A stretch of DNA of 59,191 bases from Bacteroidaceae bacterium (GTDB lineage Bacteria; Bacteroidota; Bacteroidia; Bacteroidales; Bacteroidaceae), in assembly GCA_017503065.1 (NCBI GenBank), contig JAFVTT010000013.1, positions 1 through 59,191 of the forward strand. Direction: 5' to 3'. How positions within the stretch are numbered: the first letter of the stretch is position 1; each line of letters begins with the position of its first letter. The position numbers and the translations under genes were made by a program. Positions 45,098-54,368 of the stretch are shown piece by piece. The notes beneath the pieces are model-generated. The model was not told the DNA's origin. It saw only the letters and a list, made by a program, of their open reading frames with translations, and ran no database searches.

Positions 45098-45865
45098 ATG
45101 AAACTGAACCTAAAGAAACCCATAGTCTTCTTTGACCTGGAAACTACAGGCATTGACGTTGCAACGGACCGCATCGTAGAAATCTGCCTGATACGTCTGG
45201 AACCAAACGGTAACCGCCAGTCAATGACGATGAGAATGAATCCGGAAAGGCATATCCCGGAGGAAGCAAGTGCCGTGCATGGCATATATGATGCCGATGT
45301 GAAGGATTGCCCGACTTTCCGCGAAAAGGCAGAAGAACTGAAAAGAATATTTGACGGATGCGATTTGGCCGGTTTCAACAGCAATCGTTTTGACATACCT
45401 CTTTTGGCAGAGGAGTTTATACGTTCAGGCGTGAATATAGACCTCAACACTCCGCGCCGCGTGGATGTGCAGAACATTTATCACAAATTGGAACGCAGGA
45501 CATTGGTTGCCGCCTACAAGTTCTATTGCGACAAGGACCTGGAAAATGCACATTCCGCCTTGGCAGACACAGAAGCAACCCTTGAGGTACTTGAGGCACA
45601 GCTTGACCACTATCCCGAAGAGTTGCAGAACGACATAGATTTCCTGGCAGAATACAGCAGCAGGGACAATTTCGTGGACTTTGCCGGACGCTTTGCATAT
45701 AACGCCAAGGGCGAGGAAATCATCAACTTCGGCAAGCATAAGGGACGGTTGGTGAAGGATGTGCTGAGAATAGAACCAAGTTATTACAACTGGATGATGC
45801 AGAGTGACTTTACAATGAACACAAAACAGGTTCTGACCCGCCTGAAGTACAAGTACTCCATGTAA
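45098..45865 (+). CDS. DnaQ-like 3'-5' exonuclease (Pol III epsilon-type)
   Basis: 255 aa from ATG 45098, 7 bp after the dnaN stop (an ATG at 45083 inside dnaN is also possible but family proteins begin with MKLNL). DEDDh exonuclease: Asp13 and Glu15 in FFDLETTGID, NSNRFDIPLLAEEF, and HSALADTEATLEVL with the final His and Asp. The C-terminal 75 residues (INFGKHKGRLVKDVLRIEPSYYNWMM) form an extra small domain (DUF3820-like) common in Bacteroidetes epsilon-like proteins. Position behind dnaN suggests proofreading or repair at the clamp. Confidence 0.88.
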   Translation: MKLNLKKPIVFFDLETTGIDVATDRIVEICLIRLEPNGNRQSMTMRMNPERHIPEEASAVHGIYDADVKDCPTFREKAEELKRIFDGCDLAGFNSNRFDIPLLAEEFIRSGVNIDLNTPRRVDVQNIYHKLERRTLVAAYKFYCDKDLENAHSALADTEATLEVLEAQLDHYPEELQNDIDFLAEYSSRDNFVDFAGRFAYNAKGEEIINFGKHKGRLVKDVLRIEPSYYNWMMQSDFTMNTKQVLTRLKYKYSM

Positions 45866-45935
45866 AGAATAATTGCACACTATTTACAGTATAACGTTTG
45901 CCCATCAATAAAAAGGCACGGCAAAAACAGATACA

Positions 45936-47129
45936 ATGCTAAAAGGTAAAAAGATAGTATTAGGTATTACCGGCAGCATTGCTGCCTACAAGGCATGCAT
46001 GCTTATTCGCTTGCTCATAAAACAGGGAGCGGAAGTCCAGGTTGTAATCACCCCTGCCGGCAAGGAGTTCATTACTCCCATCACCTTAAGTGCCCTGACA
46101 CATAAACCTGTAATATCGGAGTTTTTCAATCAGAGGGACGGTTCCTGGCACAGCCATGTCGACCTGGGCTTGTGGGCCGATGCCATGCTTGTCGCCCCAT
46201 GTACAGCCAGCACGTTGGGGAAGATGGCACACGGCATAGCAGACAATATGCTCATCACCACCTACCTCAGCATGAAGGCGCCAGTATTTGTTGCACCCGC
46301 CATGGACCTCGACATGTATGCTCATGCATCCACACAGGACAATCTGCAACTGCTCAAGCAGCGTGGAGTCACCATCGTAGAACCAGGTAGCGGTTTCCTT
46401 GCCTCTACCCTGGAAGGCAAGGGACGAATGCAGGAACCGGAGGTTATAGTCGAAGAACTTATGGATTTCTTTGCCCGCAGAGAAGGGCGCCTGCGTGGCA
46501 GACGCGTGCTGATTACAGCCGGACCGACCTATGAAAAACTGGACCCCGTCAGGTTCATTGGCAACTATTCCAGCGGCAAAATGGGCATTGCACTTGCCCG
46601 TGAATGCATCTTACAGGGTGCAGAAGTGGAATTGGTATTAGGACCATGTTCCATCGGACTTCCACATTCTTCCCTCCTGCACACCACTCACGTTGAAAGT
46701 GCCGGGGAAATGTACAATGCCGCAACCTCGCTCTTTCCCTCATGCTCGGCAGGAATCATGTGTGCCGCTGTGGCAGACTTCACCCCGTCTGCATGTGCAG
46801 AAGAAAAGATAAAGCGCGAGGGCGAACAGCTGGTGCTCCGCTTGAACCCCACACGTGATATTGCGGCCGCCATCGGCAATATGAAGGCTGACAATCAGAA
46901 ACTATGCGGTTTTGCCCTTGAAACCCACGATGCGTTGGCACATGCCCAGGAGAAAATGCGTCGCAAACATCTCGACATGATTGTGATGAACAGTCTTCAG
47001 GATGCCGGTGCAGGTTTCCGTGTGGACACGAATAAGGTCACCATCATCACTCCTGCCAATACGGAATCCCTGCCACTACAAAGCAAGGACGATGTTGCCA
47101 GAGAAATAATAAAGAGGTTCATGCCATGA
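45936..47129 (+). CDS. coaBC: Bifunctional phosphopantothenoylcysteine decarboxylase / synthase
   Basis: 397 aa. Makes 4'-phosphopantetheine from phosphopantothenate and cysteine. CoaC half: LGITGSIAAYKACMLIRLLIKQGA, WHSHVDLGLWADAMLVAPCTASTLGKMAHG with the active-site His, and APAMDLDMY. CoaB half: RVLITAGPTYEKLDPVRFIGNYSSGKMG, AAVADFTPS, KLCGFALETHD and DMIVMNSLQD. Its stop overlaps the porD start by ATGA. Confidence 0.96.
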   Translation: MLKGKKIVLGITGSIAAYKACMLIRLLIKQGAEVQVVITPAGKEFITPITLSALTHKPVISEFFNQRDGSWHSHVDLGLWADAMLVAPCTASTLGKMAHGIADNMLITTYLSMKAPVFVAPAMDLDMYAHASTQDNLQLLKQRGVTIVEPGSGFLASTLEGKGRMQEPEVIVEELMDFFARREGRLRGRRVLITAGPTYEKLDPVRFIGNYSSGKMGIALARECILQGAEVELVLGPCSIGLPHSSLLHTTHVESAGEMYNAATSLFPSCSAGIMCAAVADFTPSACAEEKIKREGEQLVLRLNPTRDIAAAIGNMKADNQKLCGFALETHDALAHAQEKMRRKHLDMIVMNSLQDAGAGFRVDTNKVTIITPANTESLPLQSKDDVAREIIKRFMP

Positions 47130-48025
47130 GACATATTCTTGCCATAATGGCCCTCGTGGTCCTGCCCTCTTGCGCCATGTCGCAGGAACTTAACGCAAAG
47201 GTTGTGATAAATACGTCAAAACTTGGCAACACAAACACGGATGCATGCGAGACCTTCAGGGAGAAGGTGCAGGAATTCCTCAATGCAAAGCAATGGACCA
47301 CGGTAAAGTACGATGAGGTGGAACGCATAGATTGCACGTTCAACATAACCATAGACAAGTACTCGGCACAGGAAGGAGCCTTTGAATGCACATTGCTTCT
47401 GAACAGCAGCCGTCCCGTTTGGGGAAGTTCATACACATCCGCACTCTACAACACGCGCGACCAGCACTTTGACTTCAAGTTTGACCCGGCCGACCAGTTG
47501 GAATACAATCCCGACAATATGGACAACCAGCTCATGGCACTGCTTGCATACTATGCCCATCTGCTCATAGGCATGGACATGGATACTTTTGCCCCCCTGG
47601 GCGGTACTCCTGTATTGCAGACGGCAGAGGATATTGTCAACAAAGCACAGAATCTTGGCTACAGCGGATGGAGTGCATTTAACGAAAGCAACAACCGCTT
47701 TGCCTTGCTCAACGATTATATGGACGGCAGTATGGAATCCATGCGACAACTGAACTATGTATATCACCGCCAGGGTCTTGACCAGCTCTGCGACAGCACC
47801 CAGAAAGCGCATAGGGCTTTAGTGGAAAGTATGGAACTACTGGACCAGGCACGCCAGGCCCGTTCCATGAGCAATGTCCCCCAACTCTTTACCGAATACA
47901 AAAAAGAGGAGTTGGTGAATATTTTCAGCAAGCACGAGAATCAGCAGGAACGCCTCCGTGTGTACGACATACTGTTTGCCATCAACCCAAGCCAGAATAC
48001 GAGTTGGGAGAAAATAAAGAAATAG
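47126..48025 (+). CDS. porD: Type IX secretion-associated protein PorD (DUF4835)
   Basis: 299 aa. Signal peptide about 1-19 (MRHILAIMALVVLPSCAMSQ). The mature sequence ELNAKVVINTSKLGNTNTDACETFREKVQEFLNAKQWT, then QLEYNPDNMDNQLMALLAYYAHLLIGMDMDTF and GGTPVLQTAEDIVNKAQ (quoted in parts) is typical of DUF4835, named PorD in T9SS literature. Its mechanistic role is unclear. Found between coaBC and recN, a conserved Bacteroidetes arrangement; its presence hints that the organism has T9SS, whose main genes are outside the window. Confidence 0.88.
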   Translation: MRHILAIMALVVLPSCAMSQELNAKVVINTSKLGNTNTDACETFREKVQEFLNAKQWTTVKYDEVERIDCTFNITIDKYSAQEGAFECTLLLNSSRPVWGSSYTSALYNTRDQHFDFKFDPADQLEYNPDNMDNQLMALLAYYAHLLIGMDMDTFAPLGGTPVLQTAEDIVNKAQNLGYSGWSAFNESNNRFALLNDYMDGSMESMRQLNYVYHRQGLDQLCDSTQKAHRALVESMELLDQARQARSMSNVPQLFTEYKKEELVNIFSKHENQQERLRVYDILFAINPSQNTSWEKIKK

Positions 48026-48077
48026 ATGCACTCCGAAGTTTCCTGCACGACAAACACTCTTCAAAGAAACATACACA

Positions 48078-49739
48078 ATGCTGAAACATCTTCATATTGA
48101 AAACTATGCGCTCATAGAGAGTCTTGACATAGACTTCCACGATGGTTTTTCCGTGATAACAGGTGAAACGGGTGCCGGAAAAAGCATATTGCTTGGCGCC
48201 ATAGGTCTGCTTACTGGCGACAGGGCTGACCTTTCCGCCATACAGTCGGGCAAACAAAGATGTGTTCTGGAAGCGACATTCAACCCCGAAGGGTATGGTT
48301 TGGAGGCATTTTTTCAGGAAGAGGACTTGGATTTCGACCCGTCAGAGTGCATAATACGCCGCGAACTGACGGCAAACGGCAAAAGCCGTGCATTCATCAA
48401 TGACACCCCAACCACCATTACCGCGCTGAAGAGATTAGGCAACCGCCTTATAGACATACATTCCCAACACCAGAATCTGCTTCTCGGACAAGAGGACTTC
48501 CAGCTGTCTGTCTTGGATACTGTTGCAGCAGTTCCTGAACTTGTACATTCCTATTCAGAGGCCTTCCGCAAATGGGCACAGGCAGTCAAGGCATTGGACG
48601 AGGCTAAAAACAATCTGGACGAGGGCAGGAAGGATGAAGACTATCTGCGCTTTTTACTTACTGAACTCAACAGTTTCAAGCCACAACCCGGCGAGGATGA
48701 AAGCCTGCAACAGCAATGCGACATGCTGGAACATGCACAAGACATAAAAACGGCCCTGATGCAGGGTTACGGTTTTCTGTCAGAAGGCGAGGCTCCTGTT
48801 ACAGACACAGTGCGCCAGGTGCGGAATCTGCTTTCTTCCATACAGACACATTTCCCACAGGCAGAGGAACTGGCGGAGCGCATTGAGAGTTGCAGGATAG
48901 AACTTCAGGACATCGCCGGCACTTTGGAAACGGAAGGAGAAAGCATTGACTATGACCCCGAACGCCTCGACGAACTGCAATCCCGCCTGAACACACTGTA
49001 TTCTTTGGAACAGAAACACCATGTCGGGACCAGTGAAGAACTGATTTCCATCGTGAAGCAGATGCAGGAACGTCTGGACATGATGGACAATAGCGATGAA
49101 TACCTCAGGCAACTTGAACAGGAGGAAAAGGAGGCACGTGCGTTGGTAGACGGCATCTCTGCAAAACTCACCGAGAAACGTAGCGCATCTGCCCGAAAAG
49201 TGGAGAAGGACATCATTGCAAGCCTGAAGACCCTTGGTATGCCCAATGTACGCTTTCAGGTATGCATATCACCCACAAATGCCCCCACCCCCAGGGGTAT
49301 GGACAAGGTCACCTTCCTTTTCTCGGCAAATCTGGGTTCAGAAATGCAAAGCATATCCCAGGTTGCCAGCGGAGGAGAAACTGCACGCGTCATGCTATCG
49401 CTAAAGGCTGTACTGTCTGACACCATGTCCTTGCCAACAATAATCTTCGACGAAATCGACACCGGTGTTTCCGGACACATAGCGGAATCCATGGCCACAA
49501 TCATGCAGAAGATGGGGCGGCAGGGACGTCAGGTTATCAGCATCACCCACCTGCCACAGATTGCCGCTCTCGGCCAACACCACTACAAGGTGTGGAAGGA
49601 AGACTCGGAAAGCGTTACAAGAAGCCACATAACATATCTGGCTCAAGAGGAAAGGGTTTCCGAGATAGCCAACATGCTTTCAGGCAGTAACGTCTCCCAG
49701 GAGGCAAAGAACAATGCCCGTGCCCTATTGGGACTTTGA
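48078..49739 (+). CDS. recN: DNA repair protein RecN
   Basis: 553 aa. SMC-like ATPase in double-strand-break repair. MLKHLHIENYALIESLDIDF opening, Walker A GETGAGKSILLGAIGLLTG at about 31-49, Q-loop HSQHQNLLLG, a long central coiled coil, the signature QVASGGETARVMLSLK, Walker B IIFDEIDTGVSGHIAE and SITHLPQIAA. Starts 52 bp after porD and its end adjoins tilS. Confidence 0.96.
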   Translation: MLKHLHIENYALIESLDIDFHDGFSVITGETGAGKSILLGAIGLLTGDRADLSAIQSGKQRCVLEATFNPEGYGLEAFFQEEDLDFDPSECIIRRELTANGKSRAFINDTPTTITALKRLGNRLIDIHSQHQNLLLGQEDFQLSVLDTVAAVPELVHSYSEAFRKWAQAVKALDEAKNNLDEGRKDEDYLRFLLTELNSFKPQPGEDESLQQQCDMLEHAQDIKTALMQGYGFLSEGEAPVTDTVRQVRNLLSSIQTHFPQAEELAERIESCRIELQDIAGTLETEGESIDYDPERLDELQSRLNTLYSLEQKHHVGTSEELISIVKQMQERLDMMDNSDEYLRQLEQEEKEARALVDGISAKLTEKRSASARKVEKDIIASLKTLGMPNVRFQVCISPTNAPTPRGMDKVTFLFSANLGSEMQSISQVASGGETARVMLSLKAVLSDTMSLPTIIFDEIDTGVSGHIAESMATIMQKMGRQGRQVISITHLPQIAALGQHHYKVWKEDSESVTRSHITYLAQEERVSEIANMLSGSNVSQEAKNNARALLGL

Positions 49740-49741
49740 CA

Positions 49742-50971
49742 ATGACTCTGAAAGAACTTTCCCCAGACAGGCTCTACCTCGTTGCCCTGAGCGGAGGGGC
49801 CGATTCCATTGCTCTTGCACTGATGATGAAGGAGACGGGGCTCAATATCCATGCCCTGCATTGCAACTTTCATCTGCGCGGTGAGGAATCCGAACGCGAC
49901 GAGAAGTTCGTCCGTCATTTCTGTAACAAGAACGACATACCGCTTGATGTTTGCCACTTTGACACCAGAACCCTTGCAAAGGAGCATGGTGTTAGCATAG
50001 AAATGGAGGCACGCGAACTCCGCTACAACTGGTTTGCGGAGCAATCGCTCAAACTGAACGCAGAGGCTATCTGCGTTGCACATCACAAGGACGACCAGGC
50101 AGAAACGCTTCTTCTCAACCTTATCCGCGGCACAGGGGTGCACGGACTCTCCGCCATGCATCCCGACCGCACCATCAAAGGCCTGCGCATACTACGCCCG
50201 TTACTCAACATTACCAAACAGGAGATATTGGATTACCTGTCCTCCAGGCAACAGGACTATGTTACCGACAGTACCAATCTTGAACGTGATGCACTCCGAA
50301 ACCGTATCCGACTGGATGTCCTCCCCTTGCTCCGCGAACTGAATCCCAACATCACCGATTGCCTGGCACGTACTGCGCATAACGTACGCATGGAACTTGA
50401 CTCCGATTCGGAAGAGGCAAGTTACCACAGATGGCTTTCACCCCTTGGTTTCAGCCGTCAGCAGATCCTGGATATATATGCGCATAGGCCAAAAGAAGGT
50501 GACGCCAACTCTGAATACACCGGACGAACATGGCTAAGTGCCACCCATGTTCTTTTGATGGATAGGGGGAAGTGGGTTTTAGATGAAAGAAAAGAACATG
50601 CTGATTCTGATATACCAAAACTTCTCATTCAAGAACTTCCCCAAGACACCAAACTTGGACATGATGAGTTTTTGAACAAGAATCAGGCCTTCATTGATGC
50701 TGACCGACTTGAAGGTTCGCTTACCCTGCGCCATATAGTTCCCGGCGACCGTTTCCGTCCATATGGCATGAAAAAGGGCACAAAACTTGTCAGCGATTAT
50801 CTGACCGACCGCAAAATTAACCGGTTGTGCAAACAGCAACAATTTGTTGTCATAGATACGGCAAATGGTAATATCGTATGGCTTGCTGGCCATGAAATTG
50901 ACCATCGCTATTGTATAACTGGCAATACTGTGCATATATTGCACTTATGCATAGAACCACACAGAGTCTAA
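49742..50971 (+). CDS. tilS: tRNA(Ile)-lysidine synthase
   Basis: 409 aa from ATG 49742, 2 bp after the recN stop. Ligates lysine to C34 of the CAU-anticodon tRNA-Ile so that it reads AUA. ATP-PPase motif LSGGADSIALAL, then HCNFHLRGEESERDEKFVRHFC, AHHKDDQAETLLLNLIRGTGVHGLSAM, and a C-terminal TilS domain (LTLRHIVPGDRFRPYGMKKGTKLVSDYLTDRKI in parts). The last 450 bp are visibly more A/T-rich. Converges with the nuclease gene, 12 bp apart. Confidence 0.95.
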   Translation: MTLKELSPDRLYLVALSGGADSIALALMMKETGLNIHALHCNFHLRGEESERDEKFVRHFCNKNDIPLDVCHFDTRTLAKEHGVSIEMEARELRYNWFAEQSLKLNAEAICVAHHKDDQAETLLLNLIRGTGVHGLSAMHPDRTIKGLRILRPLLNITKQEILDYLSSRQQDYVTDSTNLERDALRNRIRLDVLPLLRELNPNITDCLARTAHNVRMELDSDSEEASYHRWLSPLGFSRQQILDIYAHRPKEGDANSEYTGRTWLSATHVLLMDRGKWVLDERKEHADSDIPKLLIQELPQDTKLGHDEFLNKNQAFIDADRLEGSLTLRHIVPGDRFRPYGMKKGTKLVSDYLTDRKINRLCKQQQFVVIDTANGNIVWLAGHEIDHRYCITGNTVHILHLCIEPHRV

Positions 50972-50983
50972 CACCTCCCTCTC

Positions 50984-51841
50984 CTATTGCCAATCCCTCG
51001 GGTCACAGGTGGCCTCTATCCTATTTTCCACATCTTCCGGCAAGGCGGAAAAGAAGTCCATGGAGGTGATGCGCTCCACTTCGTCCACGGAATTCACGTA
51101 CTTGTCGCGCTTGTTGTTGCCAGCCTCATTCTTGTATACGAAACCAATGGCACGGGGATTGCCGCTCTGCACTCCCGTCAGCACTACCTTGAAGAATGCA
51201 TCGGGGATGCGGATTTTGAACTCCTTGCCTATGTAGCCATACTTGGGCGTGCGATAGTTGATGGGGCCGCACACGATGTAGACAGGTTCCACCTCTGCCC
51301 AACGGCGACATGCCTCCTCCAACTCATTCCAGTCGCCGCGGTTCAAGTTGTGGTTCTGCGGACAGATATTGGTCATATAGAAGCTCTCGTTCATGGCACG
51401 CCAATGATACTTGTTGTCACCGGCTGGGCACATGTGTCCACGGTCCCAACCGCTACCCGAATACTCCTTCGTAGTAACGGCCTCATCCTCGGGAAGTTTT
51501 GGATTGGGATAGAAGTTGCTGCTACGGCTCTCCCTCACCACAAGTTTTTCCTTGTTCAGTTCCCATGCCACCCAGTTGGGGATACAAAGTTCGGGGTTGT
51601 AGGAAACGGTGTAGCCGTACTGTTCCAGAAGTATCTCCGCACGCTCCTTGGTGGAGACGGGGATTTCATAGGAAGCAGAGGTTGCATGCGTGTGCACCGA
51701 ATCCGTTTTTTCCGGAACTGACGCCGGAGTTTTCTCCAATGCTGGAGATAAAAGGGCAATCAGCAATATAACAATTACAGAAAGAAGCAACCTTGTGTAA
51801 TTGTGCTTCTTTGAAGTTGAACGTCTTTTACTTTTCTTCAT
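50984..51841 (-). CDS. Membrane-anchored DNA/RNA non-specific endonuclease (NUC1 family)
   Basis: 285 aa. Basic N-terminus and one hydrophobic segment (LLLSVIVILLIALLSPAL, about 18-35): anchor or uncleaved signal. The catalytic motif DRGHMCPAGDN has the general base His136; MTNICPQNHNLNRGDWNELE holds the Mg ligand Asn. Beta-beta-alpha-Me nucleases of this kind degrade DNA and RNA without sequence preference, here probably in the periplasm. It follows the metal permease by 10 bp and is likely co-transcribed with it. Confidence 0.9.
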   Translation of the reverse strand: MKKSKRRSTSKKHNYTRLLLSVIVILLIALLSPALEKTPASVPEKTDSVHTHATSASYEIPVSTKERAEILLEQYGYTVSYNPELCIPNWVAWELNKEKLVVRESRSSNFYPNPKLPEDEAVTTKEYSGSGWDRGHMCPAGDNKYHWRAMNESFYMTNICPQNHNLNRGDWNELEEACRRWAEVEPVYIVCGPINYRTPKYGYIGKEFKIRIPDAFFKVVLTGVQSGNPRAIGFVYKNEAGNNKRDKYVNSVDEVERITSMDFFSALPEDVENRIEATCDPRDWQ

Positions 51842-51851
51842 ATCCCTTTCA

Positions 51852-53054
51852 TCAATGGCAATGGCAACACTGTTTCTTCTTTCTCAAACCGAGTTTGGGG
51901 AGGACGAGGGCATTGACAAGCAGAAGCAGGAGCAAGCCCGTGCATATCCAACTAAACACGCCGGCATGCTCATCGTGGCAGGAATGTACCTCCTTCAACT
52001 GATAGAGGAAATCTACCATACCGGAGAACTGGAGCACGTCGATGAGATAGCCGAAGGCCACGGCACCGAGGACTATAGAAAGGATATAAACCAGCATGGT
52101 GCGCAATCCCAAGGAACGGCGGATGAGAAGCATGGATGCGAAGTTGCATGCAGGTCCTGCCATGAGCATAACCAGGGCGGCACCGGGCGTGAGGCCCTTC
52201 ATCATCAAGGCCACGGCAATGGGTATGCTGCCCGTGGCACAGAGATACATGGGCATGGCTATGCAAAGGACAAGGAGCATGCTGGCAAGCGTATTGCCCT
52301 GGAAGACGGCAAAGTATTCCGTGGGGACAAGCACCGTGATTGCGGCGGCCACAACCAAGCCTATTACCAACCATTTGCCTATGTCTTCCATCATGTCCAC
52401 ATAGGCATAGGTCAGCGCTTCCTTAATCTTGGTGAAGAAACTCTTGTGACTATGACAACCATCCTCTGCCTTCTTCTCTTCCGAATGGCAATGGCAAACA
52501 TGCTCAACCTCCTTATGCGAGTGGCAACAGCAGGAATGTTCTTCGTCCTTCTTCTCCTCCGAATGGCAATGGCAAACATGCTTTGCCTCTTCCTTATGTG
52601 AGTGGCAACAACAGGAATGTTCTTCTGCCTTCTTCTCCTCCGAATGGCAACAACATTTCTTCTCAGATTCTGCCTTGTCCACGATGACACCGCCGAAGAT
52701 GGCCGTAAACAGGGCGGCTATGGGGCGCACTATGGCAAAGGGAAGTCCCATGAGGGAGAATGTGGCTATGATGGAATCCACACCCGTCTGCGGAGTGGCT
52801 ATGAGGAAAGACACCACGGCGCCCTTGGATGCGCCTTCCTTCCTGAGCGACATGGCCGTGGGTATCACTCCGCACGAGCACAAAGGCAGGGGTATGCCCA
52901 GCAGGGCGGCATTGAGCACACTACGGAACGACTTGCGCGAGAGATACTTGGTATAGAACTTGCCGGGCACGAAGGCGTGCATCAGGCCTGCCAGCAGAAA
53001 GCCCAGCAACAGGTAGGGCGACATGCCGGTAATCAGATAAACAACTTCTTGCAT
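51852..53054 (-). CDS. SO_0444-type Cu/Zn efflux permease with His/Cys-rich tandem loop
   Basis: 400 aa. Two permease halves (DUF318/ArsP-like): residues 1-127 with LCSCGVIPTAMSLRKEGASKGAVVSFLIATPQTGVDS, and about 206-375 with a repeated version (GSIPIAVALMMKGLTPGAALVMLMAGPACNF). Between them, residues 133-204 are a hydrophilic loop of 26-27-residue repeats containing CCCHSEEKKAEEHS, HSHKEE and HVCHCHSEEKK; at DNA level the units are 78 and 81 bp apart. The C-terminus is KKKQCCHCH. The loop is an obvious soft-metal chelator on what is probably the cytoplasmic side. Own -7 element; a Fur-family gene lies 96 bp upstream. Confidence 0.88.
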   Translation of the reverse strand: MQEVVYLITGMSPYLLLGFLLAGLMHAFVPGKFYTKYLSRKSFRSVLNAALLGIPLPLCSCGVIPTAMSLRKEGASKGAVVSFLIATPQTGVDSIIATFSLMGLPFAIVRPIAALFTAIFGGVIVDKAESEKKCCCHSEEKKAEEHSCCCHSHKEEAKHVCHCHSEEKKDEEHSCCCHSHKEVEHVCHCHSEEKKAEDGCHSHKSFFTKIKEALTYAYVDMMEDIGKWLVIGLVVAAAITVLVPTEYFAVFQGNTLASMLLVLCIAMPMYLCATGSIPIAVALMMKGLTPGAALVMLMAGPACNFASMLLIRRSLGLRTMLVYILSIVLGAVAFGYLIDVLQFSGMVDFLYQLKEVHSCHDEHAGVFSWICTGLLLLLLVNALVLPKLGLRKKKQCCHCH

Positions 53055-53072
53055 ACGTGTAGTAAAATAATG

Positions 53073-53114
53073 TTTTCACGTGCAAAGGTACGCCAAAGTC
53101 CTTGCAAGTGAAAA
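53073..53114 (-). promoter_or_regulatory. Promoter and long inverted repeat, candidate operator, of the permease gene
   Basis: TTTTCACGTGCAAAGG (53073-53088) and CCTTGCAAGTGAAAA (53100-53114) are near-perfect inverted repeats with an 11-bp centre. The left arm overlaps the -7 element TACCTTTG (minus strand, 53083-53090), 28 bp before the permease start. Suitable as operator of the adjacent Fur-family regulator; it could also act as a terminator hairpin for the upstream genes. Confidence 0.6.
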
Positions 53115-53150
53115 GCAAAGGGGGAAACTATGGGATGACAACCAAAGTTG

Positions 53151-53594
53151 CTATTTTGAAGCACACTTCGGGCACAGACCCTTGACGATGAATTCCATGT
53201 CCCGGGCTTCAAAACCTTCGGGCAGGGCGATGTGGGGGATGGGCATATCCATCAGGCAGATGGTCTTTTGACACGAGGTGCAGGTGAAGTGTACGTGGCC
53301 GTGGCGGTGATCGTGATTCGGACAGGTGCAGAGGCAATATTTCTGCATACCCGAACCGTCGTCGATGGTGTGCAGGAGGCGCTTTTCCGCCAGCAGTGTC
53401 AGGGTGCGGAACACGCTGGAGTTGTCGGCCGTGACCATTTTCTCCATGACGTCCTGCAGGGAGAAGGCCCCGCCGTGCATCTGCTCGGTAATGGTCTTCA
53501 GCACCAGCAGGCGCACGGCGGTTATGCGGATGCCTGCCTCTAATAGTATGGATTCGTATCTGGAGCGTCCGTGCATGGGCGGGGATGAGGGCAT
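53151..53594 (-). CDS. Fur-family metal-responsive regulator
   Basis: 147 aa from ATG 53594, 1 bp after the ABC ATPase stop. Winged helix at the N-terminus (LLEAGIRITAVRLLVLKTITEQMHG, then NSSVFRTLTLLAEKRLLHTIDDG), dimerisation/metal domain with HDHRHGHVHFTCTSCQKTICL and a C-terminal CPKC: two Cys-x2-Cys pairs for structural zinc and a His-rich sensing region. Which metal it senses cannot be read off; the Zur/Cu-type setting is suggested by the efflux permease that follows. Confidence 0.9.
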   Translation of the reverse strand: MPSSPPMHGRSRYESILLEAGIRITAVRLLVLKTITEQMHGGAFSLQDVMEKMVTADNSSVFRTLTLLAEKRLLHTIDDGSGMQKYCLCTCPNHDHRHGHVHFTCTSCQKTICLMDMPIPHIALPEGFEARDMEFIVKGLCPKCASK

Positions 53595-53595
53595 A

Positions 53596-54336
53596 TTACA
53601 GTTCAAAGTAGTTCTCCAGTTCTGCTGTAGCCTCTCCGTTGGCGTTCTCTATGTCGCGGATAATCACACCATGTTCCAACAGGGCAATGCGCGGACAGAT
53701 GTCCACGGTGTGCTGGAGGTTGTGACTGGAGACGAGGATGGTGGCTCCGGTCTTCCTGTTGTAATCCTGCAGGAGGTGCTTTATGGCATTCTGGCTGGAG
53801 GGGTCGAGGAAGTTGAAAGGTTCGTCCAGGATGAGCACCTTGGGTTGCAGGAGCATGGCGCCCACTATGCCCACCTTCTGCTTGTTGCCGGCAGAGAGGT
53901 TGCGGATGAGTTTCTTCTGCCCTGCCACTTCGCCTGCCATGAAGTGCCCGAACTCCTGGAGGAAGGCGTCCACATCCTCCTGCTTGCGGCCGGAGATGCG
54001 CCCCAGGAACTGGAAATACTCGTCGGGGGTGAGGTAGTCGATCAGGAAGGATTCGTCCACGAAGGCTCCCGTCCAGTCCTTCCAGTCCTCTGTGGTGGAG
54101 ACGTCCACGTCCGACTTTGCCAAGCCGTCTGCCATTTCCTCCGGCGAGGGTTGCATGAGCACACGGCCGGAATCGGCCTTTATCAGGTCAAGCATCAGGC
54201 GGAACAGGGTGCTCTTGCCGGCACCGTTGTTGCCCACCAGGCCAAGCATTTCGCCGTCCTTTATCTCGTAGCGCTCTATGTCCACGGCCACTTTCTCGCC
54301 AAAGGTCTTCTTCAGGTTCTCTATGATTATCTTCAT
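53596..54336 (-). CDS. ABC transporter ATP-binding protein
   Basis: 246 aa. Walker A GNNGAGKST (35-43), signature LSAGNKQKVGIVGAMLL, Walker B KVLILDEPFNFLDP, and the switch His in LVSSHNLQHT. The signature reads LSAGN rather than LSGGQ. Pairs with the DUF5687 permease gene 32 bp upstream; in Bacteroidetes such pairs are putative exporters with unknown substrate. Confidence 0.92.
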   Translation of the reverse strand: MKIIIENLKKTFGEKVAVDIERYEIKDGEMLGLVGNNGAGKSTLFRLMLDLIKADSGRVLMQPSPEEMADGLAKSDVDVSTTEDWKDWTGAFVDESFLIDYLTPDEYFQFLGRISGRKQEDVDAFLQEFGHFMAGEVAGQKKLIRNLSAGNKQKVGIVGAMLLQPKVLILDEPFNFLDPSSQNAIKHLLQDYNRKTGATILVSSHNLQHTVDICPRIALLEHGVIIRDIENANGEATAELENYFEL

Positions 54337-54368
54337 AATGCGTTTCTATGCTTCTGTGTTTTGTTCGG

